Origin: Paenibacillus silvae
Lineage (GTDB): Bacteria; Bacillota; Bacilli; Paenibacillales; Paenibacillaceae
Direction of reading: 5' to 3'
DNA length: 64,000 bases
Assembly: GCF_014639235.1 (NCBI RefSeq)
Contig: NZ_BMFU01000004.1
Span: 427,222 to 491,221, forward strand
The position numbers and the translations under genes were made by a program. The notes beneath the pieces are model-generated. The model had not been told where the DNA came from. It did no database searches and worked only from the letters and a program-made list of their open reading frames with translations. Every line of letters starts with the position of its first letter. Positions within the stretch are counted from its first letter, which is position 1. Below, piece by piece: positions 24,256 to 32,513 of the stretch.

Positions 24256-24635
24256 GTGATCGCATAACCGTTGGACAAATGTACACAGGACCGGTTACTC
24301 CAGGGGTGCTTCGTAAACCACGAATGGGAGAGACGGAGAATGCTCCTGCTAAGCCTTTCGCAGAAGTCCTGGAAAGTAATCTGCTCAAACTCAGTAATCA
24401 CGCGGCTAAACGATTGGAACAGCGTGGGATTGAATTGAAGTCGGAACAGATGAAACAGATTGGAACAGCGCTGGACAAGGCTGCTGCCAAAGGAGCCAAA
24501 GAATCTTTGATTTTGATGCAGGATATGGCTTTTATCGTTAATGTCAAAAATCGAACCGTAGTTACAGCGATGGACAGTGAAAGCATGAGGGATAACGTTT
24601 TTACTCAGATCGATAGTGCCGTAATTATTTCTTAA
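24252..24635 (+). CDS. Flagellar operon protein of the TIGR02530 (flg_new) type
   Basis: A 127-residue protein found between flgD and the hook gene in many Firmicutes. The core NHAAKRLEQRGIELKSEQMKQI, then KESLILMQDMAFIVNVKNRTVVTAMD, is typical. It has no signal peptide or membrane segment. Its function is not established; position suggests a role in hook assembly or as an export substrate. It overlaps flgD by 4 bases, indicating coupled translation. Confidence 0.85.
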   Translation: MSDRITVGQMYTGPVTPGVLRKPRMGETENAPAKPFAEVLESNLLKLSNHAAKRLEQRGIELKSEQMKQIGTALDKAAAKGAKESLILMQDMAFIVNVKNRTVVTAMDSESMRDNVFTQIDSAVIIS

Positions 24636-24717
24636 CCGGCTGGCCCTTCTCGGGAGCCGGAATGCCGCTGACCGATTGACGCGGCAAACCAAATTAAGGC
24701 TGGGAGGATTTTATAAA

Positions 24718-25533
24718 ATGTTGAAATCGATGTACTCAGGCGTTTCCGGGATGCGGGGTTTTCAAACAAAACTCGATGTCATTGGTAATAATATCGCCAA
24801 CGTAAATACCGTTGGATTTAAGGGAAGCCGAGTGATGTTCAAAGACATTATGAGCCAAACGACTTCTGGTGTAACTGCTCCGACTGATACAAATGGCGGT
24901 GTCAATGCAAAACAAATCGGTCTAGGTGTCTCTGTAGGTTCCATCGATACATTACACTTGGCAGGCAGCCCAATGACTACAAATAATCCAACCGACCTGC
25001 GCATTAACGGAGATGGATTTTTCCTGGTTCGTCTGAGTGAAGACCAAGAAGTGCCTTACTTGACTCGTGCCGGCGATTTCCATGTGGATTCAGCCCGCAA
25101 TCTGGTCACTTCTGACGGATTATTTGTATTGGATAGTGGGGGAGGAAACATAACGCTTGGAGATGATGTTGTTTCGTTTACGATTGGACAGGACGGAACA
25201 ATTAACCAGACGATGGCTGATGGGACAACCGAAGCAGGTGTCCAACTGGGTATTGGTAAAGTGGTTAACCCTTCGGGATTGGAAAAAATCGGCGGAAACC
25301 TGTACCGTATGACAGCGAATGCCAATCCTGATGGTGAACTTGAGCCAGTGACTGCAAACAGTACGGAGAATGGAACAGGAGCAATCATTGCGGGTCAGCT
25401 TGAGATGTCAAATGTAGATTTGACGAGTGAGTTTACCGAAATGATCGTGGCACAGCGTGGATTCCAGGCGAACTCCCGGATTATTACAACGTCTGATGAA
25501 GTGCTTCAAGAAGTTGTTAACCTGAAACGTTAA
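24718..25533 (+). CDS. flgE: Flagellar hook protein FlgE (FlgG-like length)
   Basis: A 271-residue axial protein. The N-terminal motif SMYSGVSGMRGFQTKLDVIGNNIANVNTVGFKGSR and the C-terminal NVDLTSEFTEMIVAQRGFQANSRIITTSDEVLQEVVNLKR are the conserved D0 segments of hook/rod proteins; GDGFFLV lies between. In B. subtilis the gene in this position is the 264-residue hook protein FlgE; length and sequence also resemble FlgG, so either name may be found. The ATG at 24718 follows GGGAGGA; an upstream ATG at 24676 lacks a site. Confidence 0.9.
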   Translation: MLKSMYSGVSGMRGFQTKLDVIGNNIANVNTVGFKGSRVMFKDIMSQTTSGVTAPTDTNGGVNAKQIGLGVSVGSIDTLHLAGSPMTTNNPTDLRINGDGFFLVRLSEDQEVPYLTRAGDFHVDSARNLVTSDGLFVLDSGGGNITLGDDVVSFTIGQDGTINQTMADGTTEAGVQLGIGKVVNPSGLEKIGGNLYRMTANANPDGELEPVTANSTENGTGAIIAGQLEMSNVDLTSEFTEMIVAQRGFQANSRIITTSDEVLQEVVNLKR

Positions 25534-25599
25534 TAACCGATTAGTAATTTGATAATGGTGGAGGAGCATGCTCCTCCACTCTGATTGAGGGGGCTTAGC

Positions 25600-25821
25600 A
25601 TGATTTCAGTTACGCGGTTAAATGGTTCTCCCATGTGGTTAAATGCGCTGATGGTCGAGATTGTGGAAGAGACGCCGGACACGTATATTACTCTGGTAAC
25701 AGGAAAACGACTGATTGTGCTTGAAAAAGCGGATGAAGTGATTTCCAAGATCAAAGAATACAACCGTGAAATTGGAGTGCAGGCGGCCACGATTAAAGTG
25801 CAGCAAACGGAGGAGTCCTGA
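25600..25821 (+). CDS. swrD: FlbD/SwrD family protein
   Basis: A 73-residue FlbD-family protein (MISVTRLNGSPMWLNALMVEIVEETPDTYITLVTGKRLIV). In B. subtilis the equivalent SwrD (YlzI) is needed for enough stator-derived torque to swarm. The ATG at 25600 is chosen over the upstream TTG at 25585 because TGAGGGGG lies just before it. It overlaps fliL by one base (TGATG). Confidence 0.9.
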   Translation: MISVTRLNGSPMWLNALMVEIVEETPDTYITLVTGKRLIVLEKADEVISKIKEYNREIGVQAATIKVQQTEES

Positions 25822-26285
25822 TGAAAAAGATGATGCCCTGGATTGTAACTGCATTGCTTGCAATCACACTTATTGCGGTCGTAGTTGTTGTACTTATTCG
25901 ATTAGGGGACCAAGACAAGAACGACAATACACATACGGCAGCAGCCGCTGTAGAAAAAAAGATGACTGCGGATGAAATTGTAGAAGTCTCGTCAGAGCTT
26001 CCACAAATTAAAACGAATCTGGCTGATCCTGATCGTATTATTATGGTAAGTTTCTCGTTCAGGTTATCTGATAAAACAGCCAAAGAAGATTTTGATAAAA
26101 TTCAAAGCATTACGGTGAAGCCCATTATCATTCAGGCACTTGCTGACACCAAGGCTGAGGAATTGAATACGGCCAAGGGTATGAAACAATTTAATGAGAA
26201 GCTGACAGGCCTAATTAATGAGGCATTACCTGAGCCAAATTTGAAAAGCACTAGCATTTCAGACATTGTTATTGCACCAATGTAA
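25821..26285 (+). CDS. fliL: Flagellar basal-body-associated protein FliL
   Basis: A 154-residue single-pass membrane protein: a short Lys-rich N terminus, a membrane helix (about residues 5-26) and an extracytoplasmic stomatin-like FliL domain ending DIVIAPM. FliL rings the stator and stabilises it. The ATG overlaps the swrD stop, so translation is coupled. Confidence 0.92.
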   Translation: MKKMMPWIVTALLAITLIAVVVVVLIRLGDQDKNDNTHTAAAAVEKKMTADEIVEVSSELPQIKTNLADPDRIIMVSFSFRLSDKTAKEDFDKIQSITVKPIIIQALADTKAEELNTAKGMKQFNEKLTGLINEALPEPNLKSTSISDIVIAPM

Positions 26286-26324
26286 TGAACAGAACACGCT
26301 GTAGACATGTAAGGGGGTGAGGAC

Positions 26325-27323
26325 ATGGTGGATGTATTATCACAGAATGAGATTGACGCCCTTTTAGCAGCCCTTTCTTCAGGTGAAATGGACGCAGAGG
26401 AACTGAAAAAGGAAGAGACTCAGAAGAAAATCAGATCTTATGATTTTAAGCGGGCAGTGCGTTTCTCCAAAGATCACATTCGAAGCCTGACTCGTATACA
26501 CGAGAACTTTGCGCGCTTTCTCACCACTTATTTTTCGGCCCAGCTGCGGACGTTCGTTCAGATCAATGTCGTTCAGGTAGAACAGTTGCCTTATGATGAG
26601 TTTATTCGTTCTATTCCCAAAATGACGATTTTGAACATTTTCGAAGCAGAGCCATTGCAGGGGAGAATGGTGATGGAGGTCCATCCAAACGTGGGTTATG
26701 CGATGCTGGATCGTCTTCTGGGCGGTACAGGTAATGCTCCAACCAAAATTGCCAGCATGACGGAGATTGAAACGACGATTATGGAGCGCATATTTAGCCG
26801 GGCCTTCGAGAGTTTGCAGGAAGCGTGGAAAACGGTACTGGATATTTCGCCAAGACTGGAAGCGCTGGAGACCAATCCGCAGTTTATGCAGATTGTGTCG
26901 CCCAATGAGACGATTGCCTTAATCTCGCTTAGCACCAAAATTGGTGACACCACGGGCATGATCAATTTGTGTATACCACATGTCGTTCTTGAGCCTATTA
27001 TGTCCCGGTTATCAACACATCAGTGGTTTGTTTCGGAGAAGAAAACGAGAGCTCCGGAAGAATATGAGGCGTTGAAAACGCGTGTGAATAAAGCCAAATT
27101 ACCGATTGTAGCCGAGCTTGGCGAATCCAGAATTTCGATTGCTGAATTTTTAGGATTATCGGTTGGCGATGTTATCACACTGAATAAACCGGTAGAAGAA
27201 GGGCTTTCTATCAAAGTTGGTGACAGACTGAAGTATTTCGGAAGTCCAGGAACCATAAAGGATCGTGTGGCTGTACAAATAGATCAAATTGTCACCGAAG
27301 GAGTTGAAGAATTTGACGAGTAA
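26325..27323 (+). CDS. fliM: Flagellar motor switch protein FliM
   Basis: A 332-residue C-ring protein. The N-terminal CheY-P-binding peptide LSQNEIDALLAAL is followed by the CheC-like middle domain (YDFKRAVRFSKDHIRSLTRIHENFARFL) and the C-terminal SpoA/FliN-like domain (AELGESRISIAEFLGLSVGDVITLNKP). The ATG at 26325 follows AAGGGGGTGAGG. It overlaps the start of fliY by 11 bases. Confidence 0.96.
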   Translation: MVDVLSQNEIDALLAALSSGEMDAEELKKEETQKKIRSYDFKRAVRFSKDHIRSLTRIHENFARFLTTYFSAQLRTFVQINVVQVEQLPYDEFIRSIPKMTILNIFEAEPLQGRMVMEVHPNVGYAMLDRLLGGTGNAPTKIASMTEIETTIMERIFSRAFESLQEAWKTVLDISPRLEALETNPQFMQIVSPNETIALISLSTKIGDTTGMINLCIPHVVLEPIMSRLSTHQWFVSEKKTRAPEEYEALKTRVNKAKLPIVAELGESRISIAEFLGLSVGDVITLNKPVEEGLSIKVGDRLKYFGSPGTIKDRVAVQIDQIVTEGVEEFDE

Positions 27324-28596
27324 GGATTATTTATCCCAGGAAGAGATCGATGCTTTGCTTAGGCAGTCTGAATCCTTGACCAGTTCCGAACCTGCTCAGA
27401 AGACGGTAGATGATTTTCTGACAGAGCTCGAACAGGATGCCTTGGGGGAGATCGGTAACATCACATTTGGCAGTGCTGCCACAGCGTTATCCACCCTGCT
27501 GGGCCTCAAGGTAGATATTACAACACCTAAAGTGTCGATTATTAGCCGGACACAGTTTGAAGAAGCTTTTCCTAAACCGCATGTTGCTGTTCATGTGAAC
27601 TACGTTGATGGATTCGAGGGCATTAACTCTTTGGTTATTAAAAAGAGAGATGCGCAAATTATTGCCGACCTAATGCTGGGCGGTGAAGGGAATCCGGCCG
27701 ACGAAGAGCTCAATGAAATTCATATCAGTGCGGTTCAGGAAGCGATGAATCAGATGATGGGGTCTTCGGCTACATCGATGTCGACCATCTTTAACCGGTT
27801 TGTTAATATTTCGCCTCCAGGGATTGATATTCTCAACTTGGAAAGTGGAGAGGGAGTTACCAATCTGCCGCCAGATGAAACACTCATTCAAGTTTCGTTT
27901 CGTCTGTTAGTAGGGGATCTGATTGATTCCAATCTGATGCAGCTTCTCCCTGTGCCTTTTGCTAAAAATATGGTGGATATGTTAATAGGAGGAGCTCAAG
28001 AATCTACAGCCAGTGCACCTGTAGTCTCAATTCCTGAGCCTGCACCTGCGCCAGTTGCACCACCTGCTCCAACACCGCCGCCGGTTATGGAACAGCCGCC
28101 AGTTCAGCAGCAGACGCCTCCACAGGCTCCGCAGCAGCCTGTTCCGGACTACGGTGGATATGAACAAGCGCCGATGGGAATGCCTCAAGGCATGCCGCCA
28201 CAGCAGCCGTATGGGATGCCTCCGCAGCAACCTTATGGTGTCCCTCAACATTATGGCGGTGTACCAAATAGGAATGTAAATGTACAGCCTGTTCAATTTG
28301 CAAATTTTCAAAATGGGTCTTATGGTCAGGTTGACGAGAACAATTTGAATTTATTGATGGACATTCCCCTTAAAGTCACCGTAGAATTAGGAAGGACCCA
28401 GAAGCAAATTAAAGATATTTTGGAATTATCACAAGGTTCGATTGTCGAACTGGATAAGTTAGCGGGAGAACCTGTCGATATTTTGGTCAATAACAAATTG
28501 ATCGCCAAGGGAGAAGTCGTTGTTATCGATGAGAACTTTGGTGTTCGTGTTATAGATATCGTAAGCCAATGGGACCGAATTCAAAAATTACAATAA
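27313..28596 (+). CDS. fliY: Flagellar switch protein FliY (CheY-P phosphatase/FliN fusion)
   Basis: A 427-residue Gram-positive C-ring protein. An N-terminal CheY-P-binding peptide LSQEEIDALL comes first. A CheC-like phosphatase domain follows with two ExxN helices (EIGNITFGSAATAL and EAMNQMMGSSATSM). Then comes a Pro/Gln/Ala/Met linker (roughly residues 235-335 with PYGMPPQQPYG repeats) and a C-terminal SpoA/FliN domain. Start is TTG 27313 with AAGGAG upstream inside fliM; the longer frame from 27289 is rejected. Confidence 0.94.
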   Translation: MTSKDYLSQEEIDALLRQSESLTSSEPAQKTVDDFLTELEQDALGEIGNITFGSAATALSTLLGLKVDITTPKVSIISRTQFEEAFPKPHVAVHVNYVDGFEGINSLVIKKRDAQIIADLMLGGEGNPADEELNEIHISAVQEAMNQMMGSSATSMSTIFNRFVNISPPGIDILNLESGEGVTNLPPDETLIQVSFRLLVGDLIDSNLMQLLPVPFAKNMVDMLIGGAQESTASAPVVSIPEPAPAPVAPPAPTPPPVMEQPPVQQQTPPQAPQQPVPDYGGYEQAPMGMPQGMPPQQPYGMPPQQPYGVPQHYGGVPNRNVNVQPVQFANFQNGSYGQVDENNLNLLMDIPLKVTVELGRTQKQIKDILELSQGSIVELDKLAGEPVDILVNNKLIAKGEVVVIDENFGVRVIDIVSQWDRIQKLQ

Positions 28597-28624
28597 GCAC
28601 AATTTAGGGAGGACTTGAATCAAG

Positions 28625-28990
28625 ATGGCAAACCGAATTTTAGTCGTAGACGACGCTGCATTTATGAGAATGATGATCCGGGACATTTTGTCCAAAAATG
28701 GGTATGAGGTTGTTGGAGAAGCACCGGATGGCGCACAAGCTGTTGAGAAGTTCAAAGAGCTTCGTCCTGACCTGATCACGATGGATATTACGATGCCAGA
28801 GATGGATGGCATTGCTGCACTGAAAGAGATCAAAAAAATTGATGCAAATGCAAAAGTCATTATGTGTTCTGCGATGGGACAGCAAGCAATGGTAATTGAT
28901 GCAATTCAGGCTGGTGCGAAAGACTTCATCGTTAAACCGTTCCAGTCTGACCGGGTTATCGAAGCGATCAGCAAAACACTGGGCGCTTAA
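28625..28990 (+). CDS. cheY: Chemotaxis response regulator CheY
   Basis: A 121-residue single receiver domain. The acidic pair D9/D10, phospho-acceptor D54 (ITMDITMPEMDG), S82 and K104 (FIVKPF) are all in place. Phospho-CheY binds FliM/FliY; in Bacillus-type systems it promotes smooth swimming. The ATG at 28625 follows GGGAGGA. It lies between the switch genes and the export gate, as in B. subtilis. Confidence 0.96.
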   Translation: MANRILVVDDAAFMRMMIRDILSKNGYEVVGEAPDGAQAVEKFKELRPDLITMDITMPEMDGIAALKEIKKIDANAKVIMCSAMGQQAMVIDAIQAGAKDFIVKPFQSDRVIEAISKTLGA

Positions 28991-28995
28991 TTAAC

Positions 28996-29538
28996 ATGAT
29001 GATGGCTCTGGGTGATTCTCCAGAACCAGCTGGCGCAGGAATCAATTACTATCTACAGCTTGTATGGGTGATTGTTGTCCTGGCCGTCATCCTGGTTCTG
29101 ATTGTTTATTTGATCCGATTCCTCAACAAACGGAATCAGCAATGGTTCAGAAGCGGAACGATTCGTATTATGGGCGGGGTCGGTCTTGGACAAAACAAGT
29201 CGCTGCAAATTATCGAGATTGGCGGAAACGTTTATCTGATTGGTGTTGGCGAAAACATACAGCTGCTGGATAAAGTTTCGGATGTGGAAGAAGCGCAGCG
29301 AATTATCGATTCCTTTGCACAGGATGCTGCTGCACAGCAAGGTAGCCTCTCGCCTATCATTGCCAAACTAGCGAAACGTCTTCGTAAGGAAGAGCCGCCT
29401 AGGGAAATGGAAATTGAGGACACCGCTTCTTTTCATGAGATGTTTGAATCCAAACTTCGGCAGATGCCTAACCGTAAAGAGAAGATGGAGAAGCTCCTGG
29501 ATCATGACAATACTACAGATCGGTCGAGGGATTCATGA
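28996..29538 (+). CDS. fliO: Flagellar biosynthetic protein FliO (FliZ-type)
   Basis: A 180-residue protein with one membrane helix (about residues 22-44, YLQLVWVIVVLAVILVLIVYLI). The cytoplasmic SpoA-like FliO domain (IRIMGGVGLGQNKSLQIIEIGGNVYLIGVGENIQLLDKV) and a charged tail follow. FliO helps assemble the FliP ring. B. subtilis FliZ is longer and has a signal peptide, which is absent here. The ribosome binding site upstream of ATG 28996 is weak; coupling to cheY 5 bases upstream may help. It overlaps fliP (ATGA). Confidence 0.87.
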   Translation: MMMALGDSPEPAGAGINYYLQLVWVIVVLAVILVLIVYLIRFLNKRNQQWFRSGTIRIMGGVGLGQNKSLQIIEIGGNVYLIGVGENIQLLDKVSDVEEAQRIIDSFAQDAAAQQGSLSPIIAKLAKRLRKEEPPREMEIEDTASFHEMFESKLRQMPNRKEKMEKLLDHDNTTDRSRDS

Positions 29539-30290
29539 AGAAAAAGATTTGGTTAGCGTGTTGTTTCATAGGTCTTATCAGTCTGGCATCCGTTACGGTG
29601 GCTTTTGCGGAGCCGATTCCGAACATTGGTATCCAGATCGGGAACGGTGATGGCAGTACGCCAAGTACAAGCTCATTATCTATTATTTTATTAATCACCG
29701 TGCTTAGTATTGCACCTGCTCTGCTGGTGCTGATGACAAGTTTTACGCGAATTGTTATCGTGCTTGGCTTTGTTCGGACCTCACTTGGAACACAACAGAT
29801 GCCTCCGAATCAGGTATTGGTTGGTCTTGCACTTTTTCTGACACTTTTCATCATGTCGCCTACGATTTCCTCTATAAATCAGGTTGCACTGCAGCCTTAT
29901 CTTAAAGGGGATTTGACACAAACCCAGGCGCTGGAAAAAGCAGCAGATCCGATAAAGAAATTTATGTTTACGCACACGCGTGAAAAGGATCTCTTGCTGT
30001 TTATGAAATACAATCAGACAGAGAAGCCCAATTCCTATCAGGATATTCCGATTACGGTGATGGTGCCGGCGTATGCAATCAGTGAGCTCAAAACAGCTTT
30101 CCAGATGGGATTTATGATTTTTATTCCGTTTCTGGTGATAGATATTGTTGTGGCGAGTACACTCATGGCTATGGGTATGATGATGCTTCCACCGGTCATG
30201 ATTTCATTACCTTTCAAAATACTGCTCTTTGTGCTGGTAGACGGATGGTATCTGGTAGTCAAGTCACTGTTGCTAAGTTTTAACACTTGA
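29535..30290 (+). CDS. fliP: Flagellar export gate protein FliP
   Basis: A 251-residue polytopic protein with an N-terminal signal peptide (MKKKIWLACCFIGLISLASV..AFA). Signatures include TSFTRIVIVLGFVRTSLGTQQMPPNQVLVGLALFLT and IPITVMVPAYAISELKTAFQMGF, with ASTLMAMGMMMLPPVMISLPFKILLFVLVDGW at the end. FliP pentamers with FliQ and FliR form the export pore. It overlaps fliO by 4 bases. Confidence 0.97.
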   Translation: MKKKIWLACCFIGLISLASVTVAFAEPIPNIGIQIGNGDGSTPSTSSLSIILLITVLSIAPALLVLMTSFTRIVIVLGFVRTSLGTQQMPPNQVLVGLALFLTLFIMSPTISSINQVALQPYLKGDLTQTQALEKAADPIKKFMFTHTREKDLLLFMKYNQTEKPNSYQDIPITVMVPAYAISELKTAFQMGFMIFIPFLVIDIVVASTLMAMGMMMLPPVMISLPFKILLFVLVDGWYLVVKSLLLSFNT

Positions 30291-30315
30291 ACCGGAGAGT
30301 TAAAGGAGGACGGTC

Positions 30316-30585
30316 ATGACTTCGGAATTTATTATCGGTCTGGCCGGAAAAGCAGTATACACGTCGTTGCTGGCCAGTGCGCCCATGCTTATACTAGCTC
30401 TGGTTGTAGGACTAATTATTAGTATTTTCCAAGCTACAACTCAAATTCAGGAGCAAACGCTGGCATTTGTGCCAAAAATTATCGCTGTACTGCTGGCGGT
30501 ACTTTTGTTTGGTCCCTGGATTCTGAATATACTCGTCGATTTCACGTACAACATACTCGATAATTTATACAGATACATAGGGTAG
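30316..30585 (+). CDS. fliQ: Flagellar export gate protein FliQ
   Basis: An 89-residue two-helix membrane protein. The family pattern SAPMLILALVVGLIISIFQATTQIQEQTLAFVPKIIAVLLAVLLFGPWIL is complete. ATG 30316 follows AAGGAGGA. It sits between fliP and fliR. Confidence 0.97.
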   Translation: MTSEFIIGLAGKAVYTSLLASAPMLILALVVGLIISIFQATTQIQEQTLAFVPKIIAVLLAVLLFGPWILNILVDFTYNILDNLYRYIG

Positions 30586-30595
30586 GCTTTAGCCG

Positions 30596-31384
30596 ATGGA
30601 GACATTGCTGCAAAGTTTCCCTGTCGCTCTGCTTATGTTTTGTCGAATAGCATCATTTTTTGTAACTGCACCCGTCTTTTCTGCTCGAAATGTACCTGCA
30701 TCGTTTAAGGTAGGTATTTCTGCCTTTGTTACGTTGACGGTATACATGACCTTTGGCATACATCAGACAGTTCCGACGGATTTGAGCTACATTTTGCTGA
30801 TCATCAGAGAGGTCCTTATAGGTTTGCTTCTGGGATTTACAGCTTACCTTCTGATGACGGCTGTGCAGACAGCGGGAACGTTCATTGATCTGCAGATTGG
30901 TTTCGGTATGGCAAATGTATACGATCCGATGACAGGAGCTTCTGCGCCACTCACAGGTAACCTGAAATATGCTTTTGCCATTCTTCTGTTTTTTACCATG
31001 AATGGACATCATTACTTGCTTGATGGGATTGTATACAGTTATCGTTGGATTCCACTGTCTAATGCTTTCTATATTAGACTGGCGGATGGAAGTATAGCTG
31101 AATTTCTTGTCAAAGCTGTGGGAGAATCATTTATGTTGGCTTTCCAAATGGCAGCTCCTATCGTTGTAGCGTTATTTTTAACAGATGTGGGGCTGGGTTT
31201 CCTAGCCAAAACCGCTCCTCAATTCAACGTATTTGCTGTGGGAATGCCACTTAAAGTTCTTGTAGGTCTTGCAATTTTGCTTCTGTTAGTTCCTAGCTTT
31301 GGTTTTGTGTTTGGTCAATTGTTTGAAGCGATATTCAAATCCATGGAGAAACTGCTTGGCACCATCGGGCAAAGGCCGGGATGA
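30596..31384 (+). CDS. fliR: Flagellar export gate protein FliR
   Basis: A 262-residue membrane protein with about six membrane segments. Family motifs include FCRIASFFVTAPVF near the N terminus, LLLGFTAYLLMTAVQTAGTFIDLQIGFGMANVYDPMTG, and LTDVGLGFLAKTAPQFNVFAVGMPLKVLVGL. It completes the FliPQR pore. ATG 30596 lies 10 bases after fliQ, with only a weak TAGG-like ribosome binding site. Confidence 0.96.
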   Translation: METLLQSFPVALLMFCRIASFFVTAPVFSARNVPASFKVGISAFVTLTVYMTFGIHQTVPTDLSYILLIIREVLIGLLLGFTAYLLMTAVQTAGTFIDLQIGFGMANVYDPMTGASAPLTGNLKYAFAILLFFTMNGHHYLLDGIVYSYRWIPLSNAFYIRLADGSIAEFLVKAVGESFMLAFQMAAPIVVALFLTDVGLGFLAKTAPQFNVFAVGMPLKVLVGLAILLLLVPSFGFVFGQLFEAIFKSMEKLLGTIGQRPG

Positions 31385-31406
31385 GGGGAATGGAGGGGAA
31401 GACAGC

Positions 31407-32489
31407 ATGAAACTTCAACTTGACCTCCAGTTATTTTCCGGAGAGAAGACGGAAAAAGCTACCCCTAAGAAAAGGCAGGATGCTCGTAAAAAGGGACAAG
31501 TTGTTAAGAGTGCAGAAATTTCAGGTGCTTCCATTCTTCTATTTACGTTTCTGACTCTAATGATCTTCAGTGGTTTTTACAAGGATCGCATCGTTCGCTT
31601 GTTTACGGATATTTTCATGAACCGATTGACGATGGAAGTAAACAGTGAAAATGTGATGGCTCTGATGATGAGATACGGCATAGAAGTTATGTTGCTGCTG
31701 GCCCCTGTGCTGCTTGTAGCCTATATTGCCGCTTTGATAGTCAATTATATGCAGGTAGGTTTTCTCCTTGTAGGTGAGGGATTGAAGCCAAAGTTGGAGA
31801 AGTTAGATCCGATCAAAGGATTTAAAAACATATTTTCAATGCGTTCGCTGGTGGAATTTGCTAAATCGGTGTTAAAAATGACGATTATCGGCTACTTGGT
31901 TTACAGTACGATTATCCAATATAAGTCAGATATAGCCGCACTTTCTCATTTTTCCCTCGATGCTATTCTGAATTTTGCCGCTTCAATAACCTTGAACCTT
32001 GGTGTTAAAATTGCCGTTGCTTTAATGGTATTGGCTATCTTTGACTACATCTACCAAAAGTATGATCATGAGAAAAAACTGCGTATGTCCAAGCAGGATA
32101 TCAAGGACGAGTACAAGAAAATGGAAGGCGATCCGCTGATCAAAGGTAAAATCCGGGAGCGTCAGCGTCGTATGGCTATGCAGCGTATGATGCAGGAAGT
32201 ACCAAATGCAGACGTAATCATCACGAACCCGACTCACTTTGCCGTAGCGCTGAAGTATGAAGGGTCTGAGATGGAGGCTCCGCAAATTATTGCGAAGGGT
32301 CAGGATTACGTTGCCCTGCGTATCAAAGAAATTGCTAAAGAGCACGGTGTGATTACGATGGAAAACAAACCGCTGGCACGGGCATTGTTCCAGAGAGCCG
32401 AGATTGGCGACGCCATACCGGCCGATTTGTTTCAAGCGGTAGCTGAAGTGCTGGCTTACGTATATAAATTAAAGGGCAGAGTGAAATAA
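31407..32489 (+). CDS. flhB: Flagellar export switch protein FlhB
   Basis: A 360-residue FlhB with four membrane segments and a cytoplasmic C domain. The autocleavage site NPTH is at residues 274-277, followed by FAVALKYEG. The N terminus KTEKATPKKRQDARKKGQV is conserved. The ATG at 31407 with GGAGGGGAAGAC upstream is chosen; the open frame extends 36 codons further back into fliR without a ribosome binding site. Compare the stand-alone C-domain homologue at 152-463. Confidence 0.97.
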   Translation: MKLQLDLQLFSGEKTEKATPKKRQDARKKGQVVKSAEISGASILLFTFLTLMIFSGFYKDRIVRLFTDIFMNRLTMEVNSENVMALMMRYGIEVMLLLAPVLLVAYIAALIVNYMQVGFLLVGEGLKPKLEKLDPIKGFKNIFSMRSLVEFAKSVLKMTIIGYLVYSTIIQYKSDIAALSHFSLDAILNFAASITLNLGVKIAVALMVLAIFDYIYQKYDHEKKLRMSKQDIKDEYKKMEGDPLIKGKIRERQRRMAMQRMMQEVPNADVIITNPTHFAVALKYEGSEMEAPQIIAKGQDYVALRIKEIAKEHGVITMENKPLARALFQRAEIGDAIPADLFQAVAEVLAYVYKLKGRVK

Positions 32490-32513
32490 AAGGGATCGGA
32501 GGCCGTACATTCA